Shown: positions 25,888 through 33,711 of the stretch, one piece after another
How positions within the stretch are numbered: position 1 is the stretch's first letter
Layout of the letters: every line of letters begins with the position of its first letter
NCBI GenBank assembly: GCA_045561735.1
Contig: JBJKXC010000014.1
Span: 1 to 45,747 of the forward strand
Length of the DNA: 45,747 bases
Reading direction: 5' to 3'
DNA from: UBA3537 sp045561735
GTDB taxonomy: Bacteria > Bacteroidota > Bacteroidia > Flavobacteriales > Flavobacteriaceae
The notes under the pieces: model-generated
Databases searched by the model: none
Told to the model about the DNA's origin: nothing
The model's input: the letters and a program-made list of their open reading frames with translations, nothing else
Made by a program: the position numbers and the translations under genes

Positions 25888-26773
25888 AAAAAAGTATTTT
25901 TTAATTTTATGGTTGTTTACTTTGCCAATGTTGGCTCAGGAGCTCAATTGTAATTTGGTCGTTAATGCCCAACAAACTGGAAATGAAAATGTTCAGGTTT
26001 TTAAAACCCTAGAAAAACAACTCTATGAGTTTGTAAACAATACGCGTTGGACCAACAAAACATATGAGACCCATGAGCGAATTGACTGTAGCATGGTCAT
26101 CATTATTCAAAGCTACAGTTCTGATGCCTTTCAGGCCAGTATTCAAGTCCAGTCGGCAAGACCTGTATTTAATTCCTCCTACAGTACCTCAGTTTATAAT
26201 TTCAATGATAAAGACTTTAATTTTAATTATTTAGAATATCAAAATTTAAACTTTAATTCTAGCCAGTTCGAATCCAACCTCATTTCAGTCATTGGATTTC
26301 ATGTGTATATGATTCTTGGTATGGATGCAGATACCCTTGAACTCAACGGCGGTCAAAAATATTATGAACAAGCCAGAGACATTGCTAATTATTCGCAACG
26401 CGGAAATTTAAAAGGATGGGAGCCCCCTAAGGGAGGAGATCAAACCCGTCGGGTTTTGATAGACAATATAATGTCCAATACCTATAGTGAATTCCGATCC
26501 GCTTTATATACTTATCATCGTACAGGTTTAGATATTATGGCTTCGGATTCCAAAGCTGCTAAAAATGTAATCTCTAAAGCCATTGTTAATTTTCAAAGCT
26601 TGAATAAACGCAGGCCAAACTCATTATTAGTTCGCACCTTTTTTGATGCCAAAGCGGATGAAATCACAGATATTTTTTCTTCGGGCCCAAAAGTTAAGAT
26701 CACCGATTTAGTTTCTGTTTTAAATAAAGTGGCACCAATCCACTCAAAAAAATGGCAAAAAATCAAATTTTAA
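25880..26773 (+). CDS. DUF4835 family secreted protein, PorD-like
   Basis: This is a 297-residue exported protein. A signal peptide ends near LPMLAQE (about residue 20), and the mature protein begins ELNCNLVVNAQQTGNENVQVF, diagnostic of DUF4835. Other conserved parts are NNTRWTNKTYETHERIDCSMVI, MILGMDADTLELNGGQKYYEQA and RRPNSLLVRTFFDAKADEI. I recall this family being named PorD and linked to the type IX secretion system; that link is from memory and not shown by this sequence. It overlaps coaBC by 8 nt and precedes recN by 10 nt, so it is cotranscribed with housekeeping genes. Confidence 0.83.
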   Translation: MVKKKYFLILWLFTLPMLAQELNCNLVVNAQQTGNENVQVFKTLEKQLYEFVNNTRWTNKTYETHERIDCSMVIIIQSYSSDAFQASIQVQSARPVFNSSYSTSVYNFNDKDFNFNYLEYQNLNFNSSQFESNLISVIGFHVYMILGMDADTLELNGGQKYYEQARDIANYSQRGNLKGWEPPKGGDQTRRVLIDNIMSNTYSEFRSALYTYHRTGLDIMASDSKAAKNVISKAIVNFQSLNKRRPNSLLVRTFFDAKADEITDIFSSGPKVKITDLVSVLNKVAPIHSKKWQKIKF

Positions 26774-26783
26774 ACGCTGGTCA

Positions 26784-28436
26784 TTGCTGTCTCATCTTCA
26801 CATAAAAAATTATGCACTCATTGAAGACCTTCAAGTGGACTTTAACTCGGGATTGACAACAATTACTGGCGAAACAGGTGCGGGTAAGTCTATTTTGTTA
26901 GGCGGTTTGTCATTGGTTTTGGGAAAGCGTATCGATCTTTCAAACATCAAAAATCCTTCAAAAAAAAGCATCATAGAATGCGTTTTTCAATTGGATGTAT
27001 ATAATTTACAATCTTTTTTTCAGACACATGATTTAGAATACGAGTCTGAAACAATCATCCGACGTGAGGTGCTTCCATCCGGTAAATCAAGAGCATTTGT
27101 AAATGATTCACCGGTTAAATTGGATCTATTGTTAGCTTTGGGTCGCCGTCTTGTAGACATTCATTCCCAACATGAAACAATTTCTTTGACCCAAGATGCA
27201 TTTCAGTTTCAAATCATAGATGCTTTGGCAAAAACAACAGCACTTGTTAAAGATTACAGTGACTTGCTATCTAAAAATAAATCACTTCAAAAGGAAATAA
27301 AGGCGCTTGAGTTGCAGAAACAACAGTCTAAAAATGAGCATGATTATCACAGTTTTTTAAGATTGGAGCTGGAGGATTCAAATGTACTTGGTCTTGATTT
27401 TGAAGCCTTAGAGTCAGATTACAACACTTTGAGTAACTTAGATGAAATTCAATCAGAATTAGAATTTGCAAGTCAGAGTTTGAATGCTGATGATATTGGA
27501 ATTAACGCGCATTTGATGGCCCTCAAACAACGTTTTCAAAAGATGAGTGCAATGTCTTCTCACTACCGTTCAATTTTCGAACGTGTGGACAGTATTACAA
27601 TTGAATTAGATGATATTTGCTCAGAGATTGATGCTGAATTGAACCGCTTGGATCCTGATCCGGAACGCTTAAATAACATTGAAACACAGCTAAAGAAAGT
27701 TCATGACCTTTTCAATAAGCACAACGTTAATTCTACATACGCTTTAAACGAAGTTTATAAAGCGCTGCAATTCAAAACGGCCCAACTTGGGGATTATGAA
27801 CTGCGTCTCAAGGTTCTAAATATTTCATTAGACGAAAACACAGAAAAATTAAGACTTATATCTGATAAAATAACTAATAAACGCCAATCCATTTTACCCA
27901 AGCTTAAATCCGAGTTAGAGGCACTACTAAAGCAATTGGGCATGCCACATTCGAAATTTAAAATTGACATTACGCCTTCAGAAAACTTTCTTTCTAATGG
28001 TAAAGATTGCTTGTCTTTTTTATTACAAGCCAATAAAGGCGGACAGTTTTTAGCGCTGAAAAAAGGAGCTTCTGGAGGGGAGCTTTCCAGGATCATGTTG
28101 GCTGTGAAGTTTATTTTGTCCAAGCATCAACAACTGCCAACCATTATGTTTGATGAAATTGACACTGGTGTTTCAGGAGAAATATCCAATAAAATGGCAT
28201 CTATTATGCAGGAAATGAGCCGATATATGCAAGTGTTTACCATCACGCATTTGCCTCAAATAGCAGCTAAAGGAAACGCTCACTTTAAAGTTTTTAAGAC
28301 AGAAAAAAACAATACGACCATTACACAATTAAAACCCCTAAATTCAGAAGAGCGTTTGGAAGAAATTGCTCAAATGCTGGGTGGTTTGAATCTTACAGCA
28401 TCTGCAAAAGCTCATGCCAAGCAGTTGTTGAATTAA
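26784..28436 (+). CDS. recN: DNA repair protein RecN
   Basis: RecN is an SMC-like ATPase of double-strand-break repair. The 550-residue protein has an N-terminal nucleotide head with Walker A ITGETGAGKSILLGG (about 28-42), a long coiled-coil centre (about 150-370), then the ABC signature GASGGELSRIMLAVK and Walker B TIMFDEIDTGVSGE near the C-terminus. The start is a TTG at 26784 (MLSHLHIKNYALIEDL). No ATG or GTG is in frame between the DUF4835 gene and the conserved IKNYALIEDL segment, so a TTG (or neighbouring CTG) start is required. It lies 10 nt after DUF4835. Confidence 0.95.
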   Translation: MLSHLHIKNYALIEDLQVDFNSGLTTITGETGAGKSILLGGLSLVLGKRIDLSNIKNPSKKSIIECVFQLDVYNLQSFFQTHDLEYESETIIRREVLPSGKSRAFVNDSPVKLDLLLALGRRLVDIHSQHETISLTQDAFQFQIIDALAKTTALVKDYSDLLSKNKSLQKEIKALELQKQQSKNEHDYHSFLRLELEDSNVLGLDFEALESDYNTLSNLDEIQSELEFASQSLNADDIGINAHLMALKQRFQKMSAMSSHYRSIFERVDSITIELDDICSEIDAELNRLDPDPERLNNIETQLKKVHDLFNKHNVNSTYALNEVYKALQFKTAQLGDYELRLKVLNISLDENTEKLRLISDKITNKRQSILPKLKSELEALLKQLGMPHSKFKIDITPSENFLSNGKDCLSFLLQANKGGQFLALKKGASGGELSRIMLAVKFILSKHQQLPTIMFDEIDTGVSGEISNKMASIMQEMSRYMQVFTITHLPQIAAKGNAHFKVFKTEKNNTTITQLKPLNSEERLEEIAQMLGGLNLTASAKAHAKQLLN

Positions 28437-28439
28437 TGG

Positions 28440-28447
28440 TATATTTG
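28440..28447 (+). promoter_or_regulatory. Probable -7 box for fabI
   Basis: TATATTTG matches TAnnTTTG, starting 4 nt after the recN stop and 30 bases before the fabI ATG. A TTG is present but at 12 bp, closer than the consensus. Confidence 0.45.
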
Positions 28448-28477
28448 TGCATTAATATCAACTAAATACACCGACCA

Positions 28478-29293
28478 ATGTCATATCAATTACTCAAAGG
28501 GAAAAAAGGAATCATTTTTGGGGCTTTAGATCCCAACTCTATTGCTTGGATTACAGCAGAACGTGTTCATGAAGAAGGCGGAATATTTGTTCTAACCAAT
28601 GCACCAATTGCGATGCGCATGGGTGCAATTGATAAATTGGCGAAAAAAACTGGCTCTCAAATTATTCCCGCCGATGCAACATCTGTAGAAGATTTGCAAA
28701 ATTTAGTAGAAAAATCTATGGAAATTTTAGGCGGTAAAATAGATTTTGTTTTACACTCTATTGGTATGTCTGTCAATGTCAGAAAGGGCCGCCCTTACAC
28801 AGACCAAAAATACGATTGGACTAAAAAAGGGACTGATGTTTCAGCAATGTCTTTTCACAAGGTTATGCAAACTTTATATAAGGCCGATGCCATGAACGAA
28901 TGGGGCAGTATTGTTGCCTTGTCTTATATGGCCGCCCAGCGTGTTTTTCCTGACTACAACGACATGGCCGATAATAAAGCCTATTTAGAAAGCATTGCCC
29001 GTAGTTTTGGATACTTTTTTGGACGTGACAAAAATGTTCGTGTGAATACAATATCACAATCTCCTACGCCTACGACTGCAGGCAAAGGAGTCAAAGGCTT
29101 TGATGGTTTTATTGCCTATGCAGAAAAAATGTCACCTCTAGGAAATGCGACCGCACTTGATTGTGCAAATTACACCCTCACTTTGTTTAGTGACCTAACA
29201 AAACGCGTTACATTGCAAAATCTCTTCAATGACGGTGGTTTTAGCAATATGGGTGTTAGCGATTCCATTATGGATAAATTTATTGATGAATAA
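28478..29293 (+). CDS. fabI: Enoyl-[acyl-carrier-protein] reductase FabI
   Basis: FabI reduces enoyl-ACP with NAD(P)H in the last step of each fatty-acid elongation cycle. The 271-residue Rossmann protein begins LLKGKKGIIFGALDPNSIAWITA, the atypical short-chain-dehydrogenase nucleotide loop of FabI. The catalytic motif is SYMAAQRVFPDYNDMADNKAYL, holding the Tyr of PDYN and the Lys of DNKA in the Tyr-x6-Lys arrangement. HSIGM and SPTPTTAGKGVKGF (substrate-binding loop) are intact. It follows recN by 41 bases with its own promoter box. This is the triclosan-target type of enoyl reductase. Confidence 0.95.
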   Translation: MSYQLLKGKKGIIFGALDPNSIAWITAERVHEEGGIFVLTNAPIAMRMGAIDKLAKKTGSQIIPADATSVEDLQNLVEKSMEILGGKIDFVLHSIGMSVNVRKGRPYTDQKYDWTKKGTDVSAMSFHKVMQTLYKADAMNEWGSIVALSYMAAQRVFPDYNDMADNKAYLESIARSFGYFFGRDKNVRVNTISQSPTPTTAGKGVKGFDGFIAYAEKMSPLGNATALDCANYTLTLFSDLTKRVTLQNLFNDGGFSNMGVSDSIMDKFIDE

Positions 29294-29383
29294 TTGGAAA
29301 TATTTCTAAGAAAACAAATAGACTTAGTAGTCCAGTTTTTTATCCTTTAATTTCAAAACCGCTTTTAATTCAAATGCATTATG

Positions 29384-29391
29384 TAAATTTG
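29384..29391 (+). promoter_or_regulatory. Probable -7 box for the glycosyltransferase operon
   Basis: TAAATTTG matches TAnnTTTG and ends only 4 bases before the glycosyltransferase ATG, so a leaderless mRNA is possible. Confidence 0.42.
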
Positions 29392-29395
29392 TTTT

Positions 29396-30403
29396 ATGAT
29401 TGCCAGTGATTTTTCATTTGTTATCCCCGTTCACAACCGACCAGAAGAAGTGCGGGAATTATTAGAAAGCTTTTGTAAATTGGAGTCCTGTAAAACCTTT
29501 GAAATTATCATTGTCGAAGATGGCTCAAGTTTAGATTCACGTCTCATTGTTGAGCATTTTCAAACACAGCTCAACATCAGTTACTATTACAAAGAAAATA
29601 CGGGGCCTGGTCATTCTCGTAATTATGGAATGGAACGGGCTAGAGGGCATTATTTTATTATACTTGATTGTGATTGCATTTTACCAAAACACTATCTTTC
29701 AGAAGTTATCTTTTCTTTAAAGAATAATTATGTAGATTGTTTTGGGGGTCCAGATGCTGCCAAACATAATTTTTCAGAGCTTCAAAAAGCTATTAATTTC
29801 ACCATGACTTCTTTTCTTACTACAGGAGGTATTCGAGGAGGAGATAAAGAAATTGAGGGATATGAACCTCGAAGTTTTAATATGGGGATTTCAAAAGAAG
29901 CTTTTCTGGCTTCTGGTGGTTTCGGAAACATTCATCCTGGGGAAGATCCTGATCTTTCAATTCGATTGAAAGATATGGGGTATAAGCTCTGCTTAATTTC
30001 TAAAGCTTATGTTTACCACAAGCGCCGAATTTCTTTTGAAGGTTTCTTTCTGCAAGTTTATAAGTTTGGACAGGTCCGTCCTATTCTAAACAAATGGCAT
30101 CCACACTCTAGAAAAAAATCGTATTGGTTTCCCTCCTTTTTCACAGTTGGATTACTGTTGAGTATACTACTAATTATTTTTGATTTTAAGTGGGGGCTTT
30201 ATATGTATGCTGCTTATTTTTTTATAGCATTTTTAATGGCATTGAAAAGCACTACAAATATTATTGTAAGCGTGTTGTGTATACCCGCAATTTTGATTCA
30301 ATTTTCTGCCTATGGACTGGGTTTTGTGAAATCAACCCTAAAGTTAAAACTATCTCGAAAGCCTGAAACAACTCTATTTCCAAAACTATTTTTTAATTCT
30401 TAA
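29396..30403 (+). CDS. Family 2 glycosyltransferase, membrane-bound
   Basis: This is a 335-residue GT-A enzyme. The N-terminal catalytic domain has FVIPVHNRPEEVRELLESF (about 7-25), the nucleotide-binding IIVEDGSS (about 39-46), NTGPGHSRNYGMERARG, and the DxD-type metal motif ILDCDCI (about 91-97). GIRGGDKEIEGYEPRSFNMGISKEAF and GEDPDLSIRL supply the acceptor side and the ED catalytic motif. Two hydrophobic helices (about 245-285) and a third near 290-305 anchor it in the inner membrane. Donor and acceptor are unknown; a role in an envelope glycolipid or polysaccharide is inference. Its TAA overlaps the next ATG by one base. Confidence 0.88.
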   Translation: MIASDFSFVIPVHNRPEEVRELLESFCKLESCKTFEIIIVEDGSSLDSRLIVEHFQTQLNISYYYKENTGPGHSRNYGMERARGHYFIILDCDCILPKHYLSEVIFSLKNNYVDCFGGPDAAKHNFSELQKAINFTMTSFLTTGGIRGGDKEIEGYEPRSFNMGISKEAFLASGGFGNIHPGEDPDLSIRLKDMGYKLCLISKAYVYHKRRISFEGFFLQVYKFGQVRPILNKWHPHSRKKSYWFPSFFTVGLLLSILLIIFDFKWGLYMYAAYFFIAFLMALKSTTNIIVSVLCIPAILIQFSAYGLGFVKSTLKLKLSRKPETTLFPKLFFNS

Positions 30404-31365
30404 TGATACAGCGGGTAAAATCGATTTTGATAAACTGGATTCAAATCAAACGCTTTAATGTGTTTGTAATGTTCTTATTTTTGGCTTTTATCATATCAAT
30501 GGTCGCAAAATTATCAAATCAATTAAGTCAAACGCTTCAAATAAAACTGATTCCCACAAAACTTAGCACTAAAGAAGTATTGATTGAAAAAACCCCCAAT
30601 TTTGTTTATGTTACTATTAAAACTCAAGGTTTTAATATGCTTAAATACGCATTTAATGACTTGGCGATTGAAATTGATGTTACCAAATTGGAAAAAGATA
30701 GTTCTTTCTATTATTGGCGTACAAATCCAAAAGAATTAACATTGTTGAATTATTTTGATAGTGATGTTGTTGTCGAAGCCATTACTCCCAATATGGTTTC
30801 ATTTTTATACGATGTTCAATCGCTAAAGAAAATTCCAGTAGTCGTTCGTGTAACTCCTGAATTTGCTTTGGGTTATGATCTTTTAAATGGTTTAAAAAGC
30901 AAACCAGATTCCGTCACTGTTGTCGGACCTAAAGTTTTGTTGGATTCTATTTCTAATGTTTTCACATCAAATCTTTTACTTACAGATGTAAAAAAAGATA
31001 TTGACCAGACAGTTGCATTGGAAATCATACCAAATTTAAATTTTTTAAGTAAATTTGTTCAAGTCAAAGGTGAAGTTGATAAATTCACGGAAGGTAAATT
31101 AAACGTACCGGTTAGCGTAATTAATTTACCCGATGCTGTTAGTCTGTCAATTTTCCCCAAAGAAGTCCCTCTCGTATTTTATACAAACCTGAGTTCTTAC
31201 AACAGTATTAATGCTACTGATTTTGTTGTTGTGTGCGATTACAACAGGCTTGATAATTCAACTAATCTGTTAACGCCAATATTAGAATCTTATCCACCAA
31301 CTATTAAGAATGCATCACTTCTAATAAATAAGTTGGAATATGTAATTAAAAAAAGTAATGAGTAA
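30403..31365 (+). CDS. YbbR-like (CdaR-like) domain protein
   Basis: This is a 320-residue membrane-anchored protein. One N-terminal transmembrane helix (about 17-37, FNVFVMFLFLAFIISMVAKL) is followed by periplasmic beta-rich repeats of the YbbR type, for example KKIPVVVRVTPEFALGYDL with PDSVTVVGPKVLLDSI, the clearest hallmark. In Firmicutes, YbbR/CdaR regulates the diadenylate cyclase CdaA. No cdaA is adjacent here; instead it sits between a glycosyltransferase and coaE, overlapping coaE by 8 nt, an order I recall from other Flavobacteriaceae. Its function here is not established. Confidence 0.8.
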   Translation: MIQRVKSILINWIQIKRFNVFVMFLFLAFIISMVAKLSNQLSQTLQIKLIPTKLSTKEVLIEKTPNFVYVTIKTQGFNMLKYAFNDLAIEIDVTKLEKDSSFYYWRTNPKELTLLNYFDSDVVVEAITPNMVSFLYDVQSLKKIPVVVRVTPEFALGYDLLNGLKSKPDSVTVVGPKVLLDSISNVFTSNLLLTDVKKDIDQTVALEIIPNLNFLSKFVQVKGEVDKFTEGKLNVPVSVINLPDAVSLSIFPKEVPLVFYTNLSSYNSINATDFVVVCDYNRLDNSTNLLTPILESYPPTIKNASLLINKLEYVIKKSNE

Positions 31366-31954
31366 GGTTTTGGGGCTTACTGGCGGAATTGGAAGCGGTA
31401 AAACAACCGTTGCTAAAATGTTTGAGGCACTTGATATTCCTGTTTATAATGCGGATCAAGCCGCTAAAATATTGATGCAATCATCAAAAGATTTAAAGCG
31501 TGAGATAAAGAAGCTTTTAGGAGAAGATGCATATAAGCAAAATCAATTAAATAAGGGATTTATTTCTGAAAAGATTTTTAATAATAAAGAACTTTTGACA
31601 CAAATAAATGCGTTGGTACACCCCGAGGTGGCTCTGGATTTTAATTCATGGCTATCCATACAAACCTCTGCTTATGTTGTTAAAGAAATGGCTATTATTT
31701 TTGAAACTAATGCAGAAGATCAATTTGATTATATTTTAACCGTTACCGCTCCAGAGGCCTTGCGTATACAACGAATTATCGAAAGAGATCACACTCCTTT
31801 AGCAAAAATTAAGGCTGTAATGTCCAACCAATTACAAGATTCAGAAAAAACTGCAAAGTCAGATTTTGTGATTTTCAACATTGATTGGAATTACACAAAA
31901 AAGAAAGTTTGTGATATTCATAATATAATTTACAAAGAAATCTATAATTTTTAA
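31358..31954 (+). CDS. coaE: Dephospho-CoA kinase
   Basis: CoaE phosphorylates the 3'-hydroxyl of dephospho-CoA with ATP, the last step of coenzyme A synthesis. At 198 residues the length is typical. The P-loop GLTGGIGSGKTTV lies at about 6-18. YNADQAAK (about 30-37) is the substrate-binding motif, followed by HPEV, and the lid region RIQRIIERD is present. It overlaps the YbbR gene by 8 nt, so its translation is probably coupled. With coaBC it accounts for two of the CoA steps in this window. Confidence 0.95.
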   Translation: MSKVLGLTGGIGSGKTTVAKMFEALDIPVYNADQAAKILMQSSKDLKREIKKLLGEDAYKQNQLNKGFISEKIFNNKELLTQINALVHPEVALDFNSWLSIQTSAYVVKEMAIIFETNAEDQFDYILTVTAPEALRIQRIIERDHTPLAKIKAVMSNQLQDSEKTAKSDFVIFNIDWNYTKKKVCDIHNIIYKEIYNF

Positions 31955-32013
31955 AATTTTAACATTTTAGTTAATAGAAAGTTAAAAATAAATAAAATTA
32001 TTCTCAAATGCTT

Positions 32014-32021
32014 TAATTTTG
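32014..32021 (+). promoter_or_regulatory. Probable -7 box for the two-component operon
   Basis: TAATTTTG matches TAnnTTTG and ends 4 bases before the histidine kinase ATG at 32026. Confidence 0.45.
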
Positions 32022-32025
32022 TTTG

Positions 32026-32928
32026 ATGAACAAGAATATATTTTCAATACTAGTTATTCTAATGAGTTTATCACTCATTGGAATCATTTTTGTTCAAGCT
32101 TATTATATAAATAATACACTTAAAGCAGACGAAGAGCAAGATATTGTTATCATCACGTTACTCTCACTTGTTTTTACTCTAACCATTATTGTTGGCTACA
32201 TGAGTGCCGTGTATCAATTAATTCGCCAGCGCAAAATATCTCAAATGAAGTCAGATTTTATAAATAATATGACGCATGAATTTAAAACCCCAATAGCGAC
32301 AATCAGCTTAGCTTTAGATGCCATAAAAAACCCAAAAATTTTCAACAACAAAGAAAAAGTCAATACTTACATATCAATTATTAAAGAAGAAAATAAACGA
32401 ATGAATGCTCAAGTTGAAAATGTAATTCGCATCTCCAAACTTCAAAAAAAACAATTGATAATTAGTAAAGACAGACTCCAGCTACATGATCTAATTTTAG
32501 ATGCCATAACCCATGTTGAGTTAATAGTAAAAGATAGAGAGGGGTATATCAAAACCAATTTTATAGCATCTAAATGCTCAATTATTGCCAACAGAACTTA
32601 TTTTACAAATGTCATAGTCAATATATTAGACAATGCTATAAAATACTCAGAAGGCTCTCCAAAAATTGATATTATTACACAAAACATCGGGAATAATATT
32701 TTGATGTCCATATCAGACCAAGGAATCGGGATTGGAAAACCAGCCCTAAAGCGAATTTTTGAAGAGTTTTATCGGGAACACACTGGCGATGTACACAATG
32801 TTAAAGGACATGGTCTTGGCCTGTCAAATGTGAAACGAATTGTTGAAAATCATCAAGGAATAATAACTGTTGAGAGCGAAAAATGGAAAGGAAGTACCTT
32901 TACCATCAAATTACCACTAATATCATAA
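32026..32928 (+). CDS. Sensor histidine kinase lacking a periplasmic sensor domain
   Basis: This is a 300-residue kinase from the ATG at 32026 (a TTG one codon earlier is less likely). Two transmembrane helices (about 7-25 and 40-64) are separated by only some 15 residues (YYINNTLKADEEQDI). HisKA follows with the phospho-acceptor His84 in NNMTHEFKTPIA, then the ATPase boxes: N box NVIVNILDNAIKYS, G1 ISDQGIGIG, F box region RIFEEFYRE, G2 GHGLGLSNVK. All catalytic motifs are intact. I recall the flavobacterial relatives next to coaE and miaA as ~520 residues with a ~200-residue periplasmic region between the same two helices; that region is absent here. The response regulator follows after 4 nt. 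Confidence 0.93.
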   Translation: MNKNIFSILVILMSLSLIGIIFVQAYYINNTLKADEEQDIVIITLLSLVFTLTIIVGYMSAVYQLIRQRKISQMKSDFINNMTHEFKTPIATISLALDAIKNPKIFNNKEKVNTYISIIKEENKRMNAQVENVIRISKLQKKQLIISKDRLQLHDLILDAITHVELIVKDREGYIKTNFIASKCSIIANRTYFTNVIVNILDNAIKYSEGSPKIDIITQNIGNNILMSISDQGIGIGKPALKRIFEEFYREHTGDVHNVKGHGLGLSNVKRIVENHQGIITVESEKWKGSTFTIKLPLIS

Positions 32929-32932
32929 TAAT

Positions 32933-33634
32933 ATGGAAGAAATTAAAAAACGTATTTTACTAGTTGAAGATGATCCTAATTTCGGGACCGTTTTAAAAGA
33001 ATACCTAACCATTAACGATTACGAAGTTGTTTTGGCTAAAAATGGTATGGAAGGCTTTGAGAAGTTTAAAAAGTCAGATTTTCATTTATGTATTTTAGAC
33101 GTAATGATGCCCTATAAGGATGGCTTTACATTAGCACAAGAAATTAGAGAAAAGGATAAAGAGGTGCCACTTATTTTTCTTACGGCAAAATCATTAAAGG
33201 AAGATGTCTTGAAAGGCTACAAAGTCGGTGCTGACGATTATTTAAATAAGCCTTTTGATAGTGAAGTTTTGTTGTTAAAAATTCAAGCTATCATCCAAAG
33301 AAAAACAGTTGAAAGCATTGCAGATAGTGTGCAATTTGAATTTGAAATAGGCAGTTTTAAGTTAAATTCCAAGCTTCGTTTTTTAACCAAAGGCGACACT
33401 CAAATAAAGCTATCTCCAAAAGAGAACGAGCTTTTAAGACTTTTGGCATTACATGTCAATGATTTGATGCCTCGTGAAATTGCATTGACAAAAATTTGGA
33501 GAGACGATAATTATTTCACTTCAAGAAGCATGGATGTTTATATTGCAAAGCTTAGGAAATATTTAAAACTTGATCCAAAAGTTGAAATCTTAAATATTCA
33601 CGGCGAAGGGTTCCGATTGGTAATTAATGATTAG
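32933..33634 (+). CDS. OmpR-family response regulator
   Basis: This is a 233-residue transcription regulator. The receiver domain (about 5-120) has the acidic pair in LLVEDDPNF, phospho-acceptor Asp56 in CILDVMMP, the switch Thr in IFLTAKS and the conserved Lys in LNKPFD. The C-terminal winged helix (about 135-232) has IKLSPKENELLRLLA, REIALTKIWRDDNYFTSRSMDVYIAKLRKYL and GEGFRLVI, typical of OmpR/PhoB DNA-binding domains. It pairs with the kinase 4 nt upstream. Targets are unknown. It is convergent with miaA, and its last bases would be overlapped if the miaA frame were restored. Confidence 0.94.
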   Translation: MEEIKKRILLVEDDPNFGTVLKEYLTINDYEVVLAKNGMEGFEKFKKSDFHLCILDVMMPYKDGFTLAQEIREKDKEVPLIFLTAKSLKEDVLKGYKVGADDYLNKPFDSEVLLLKIQAIIQRKTVESIADSVQFEFEIGSFKLNSKLRFLTKGDTQIKLSPKENELLRLLALHVNDLMPREIALTKIWRDDNYFTSRSMDVYIAKLRKYLKLDPKVEILNIHGEGFRLVIND

Positions 33635-33711
33635 ATAAATTTAAAATCTCTCTTTGAATTTGATTTAAAATTTTCTCAAAAGGAGTTTGATAATCATGCC
33701 ACTGTACAGTT
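33624..33711 (-). pseudogene. Out-of-frame C-terminal continuation of miaA
   Basis: In the frame one base off from miaA, codons after the A9 run read KNKTVQWHDYQTPFEKIL, then NQIQREILNLSNH and a TAA at 33624-33626. This looks like the original MiaA C-terminus. It would overlap the convergent response-regulator gene by 11 bases. No independent start codon suits it as a separate gene. Confidence 0.65.
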
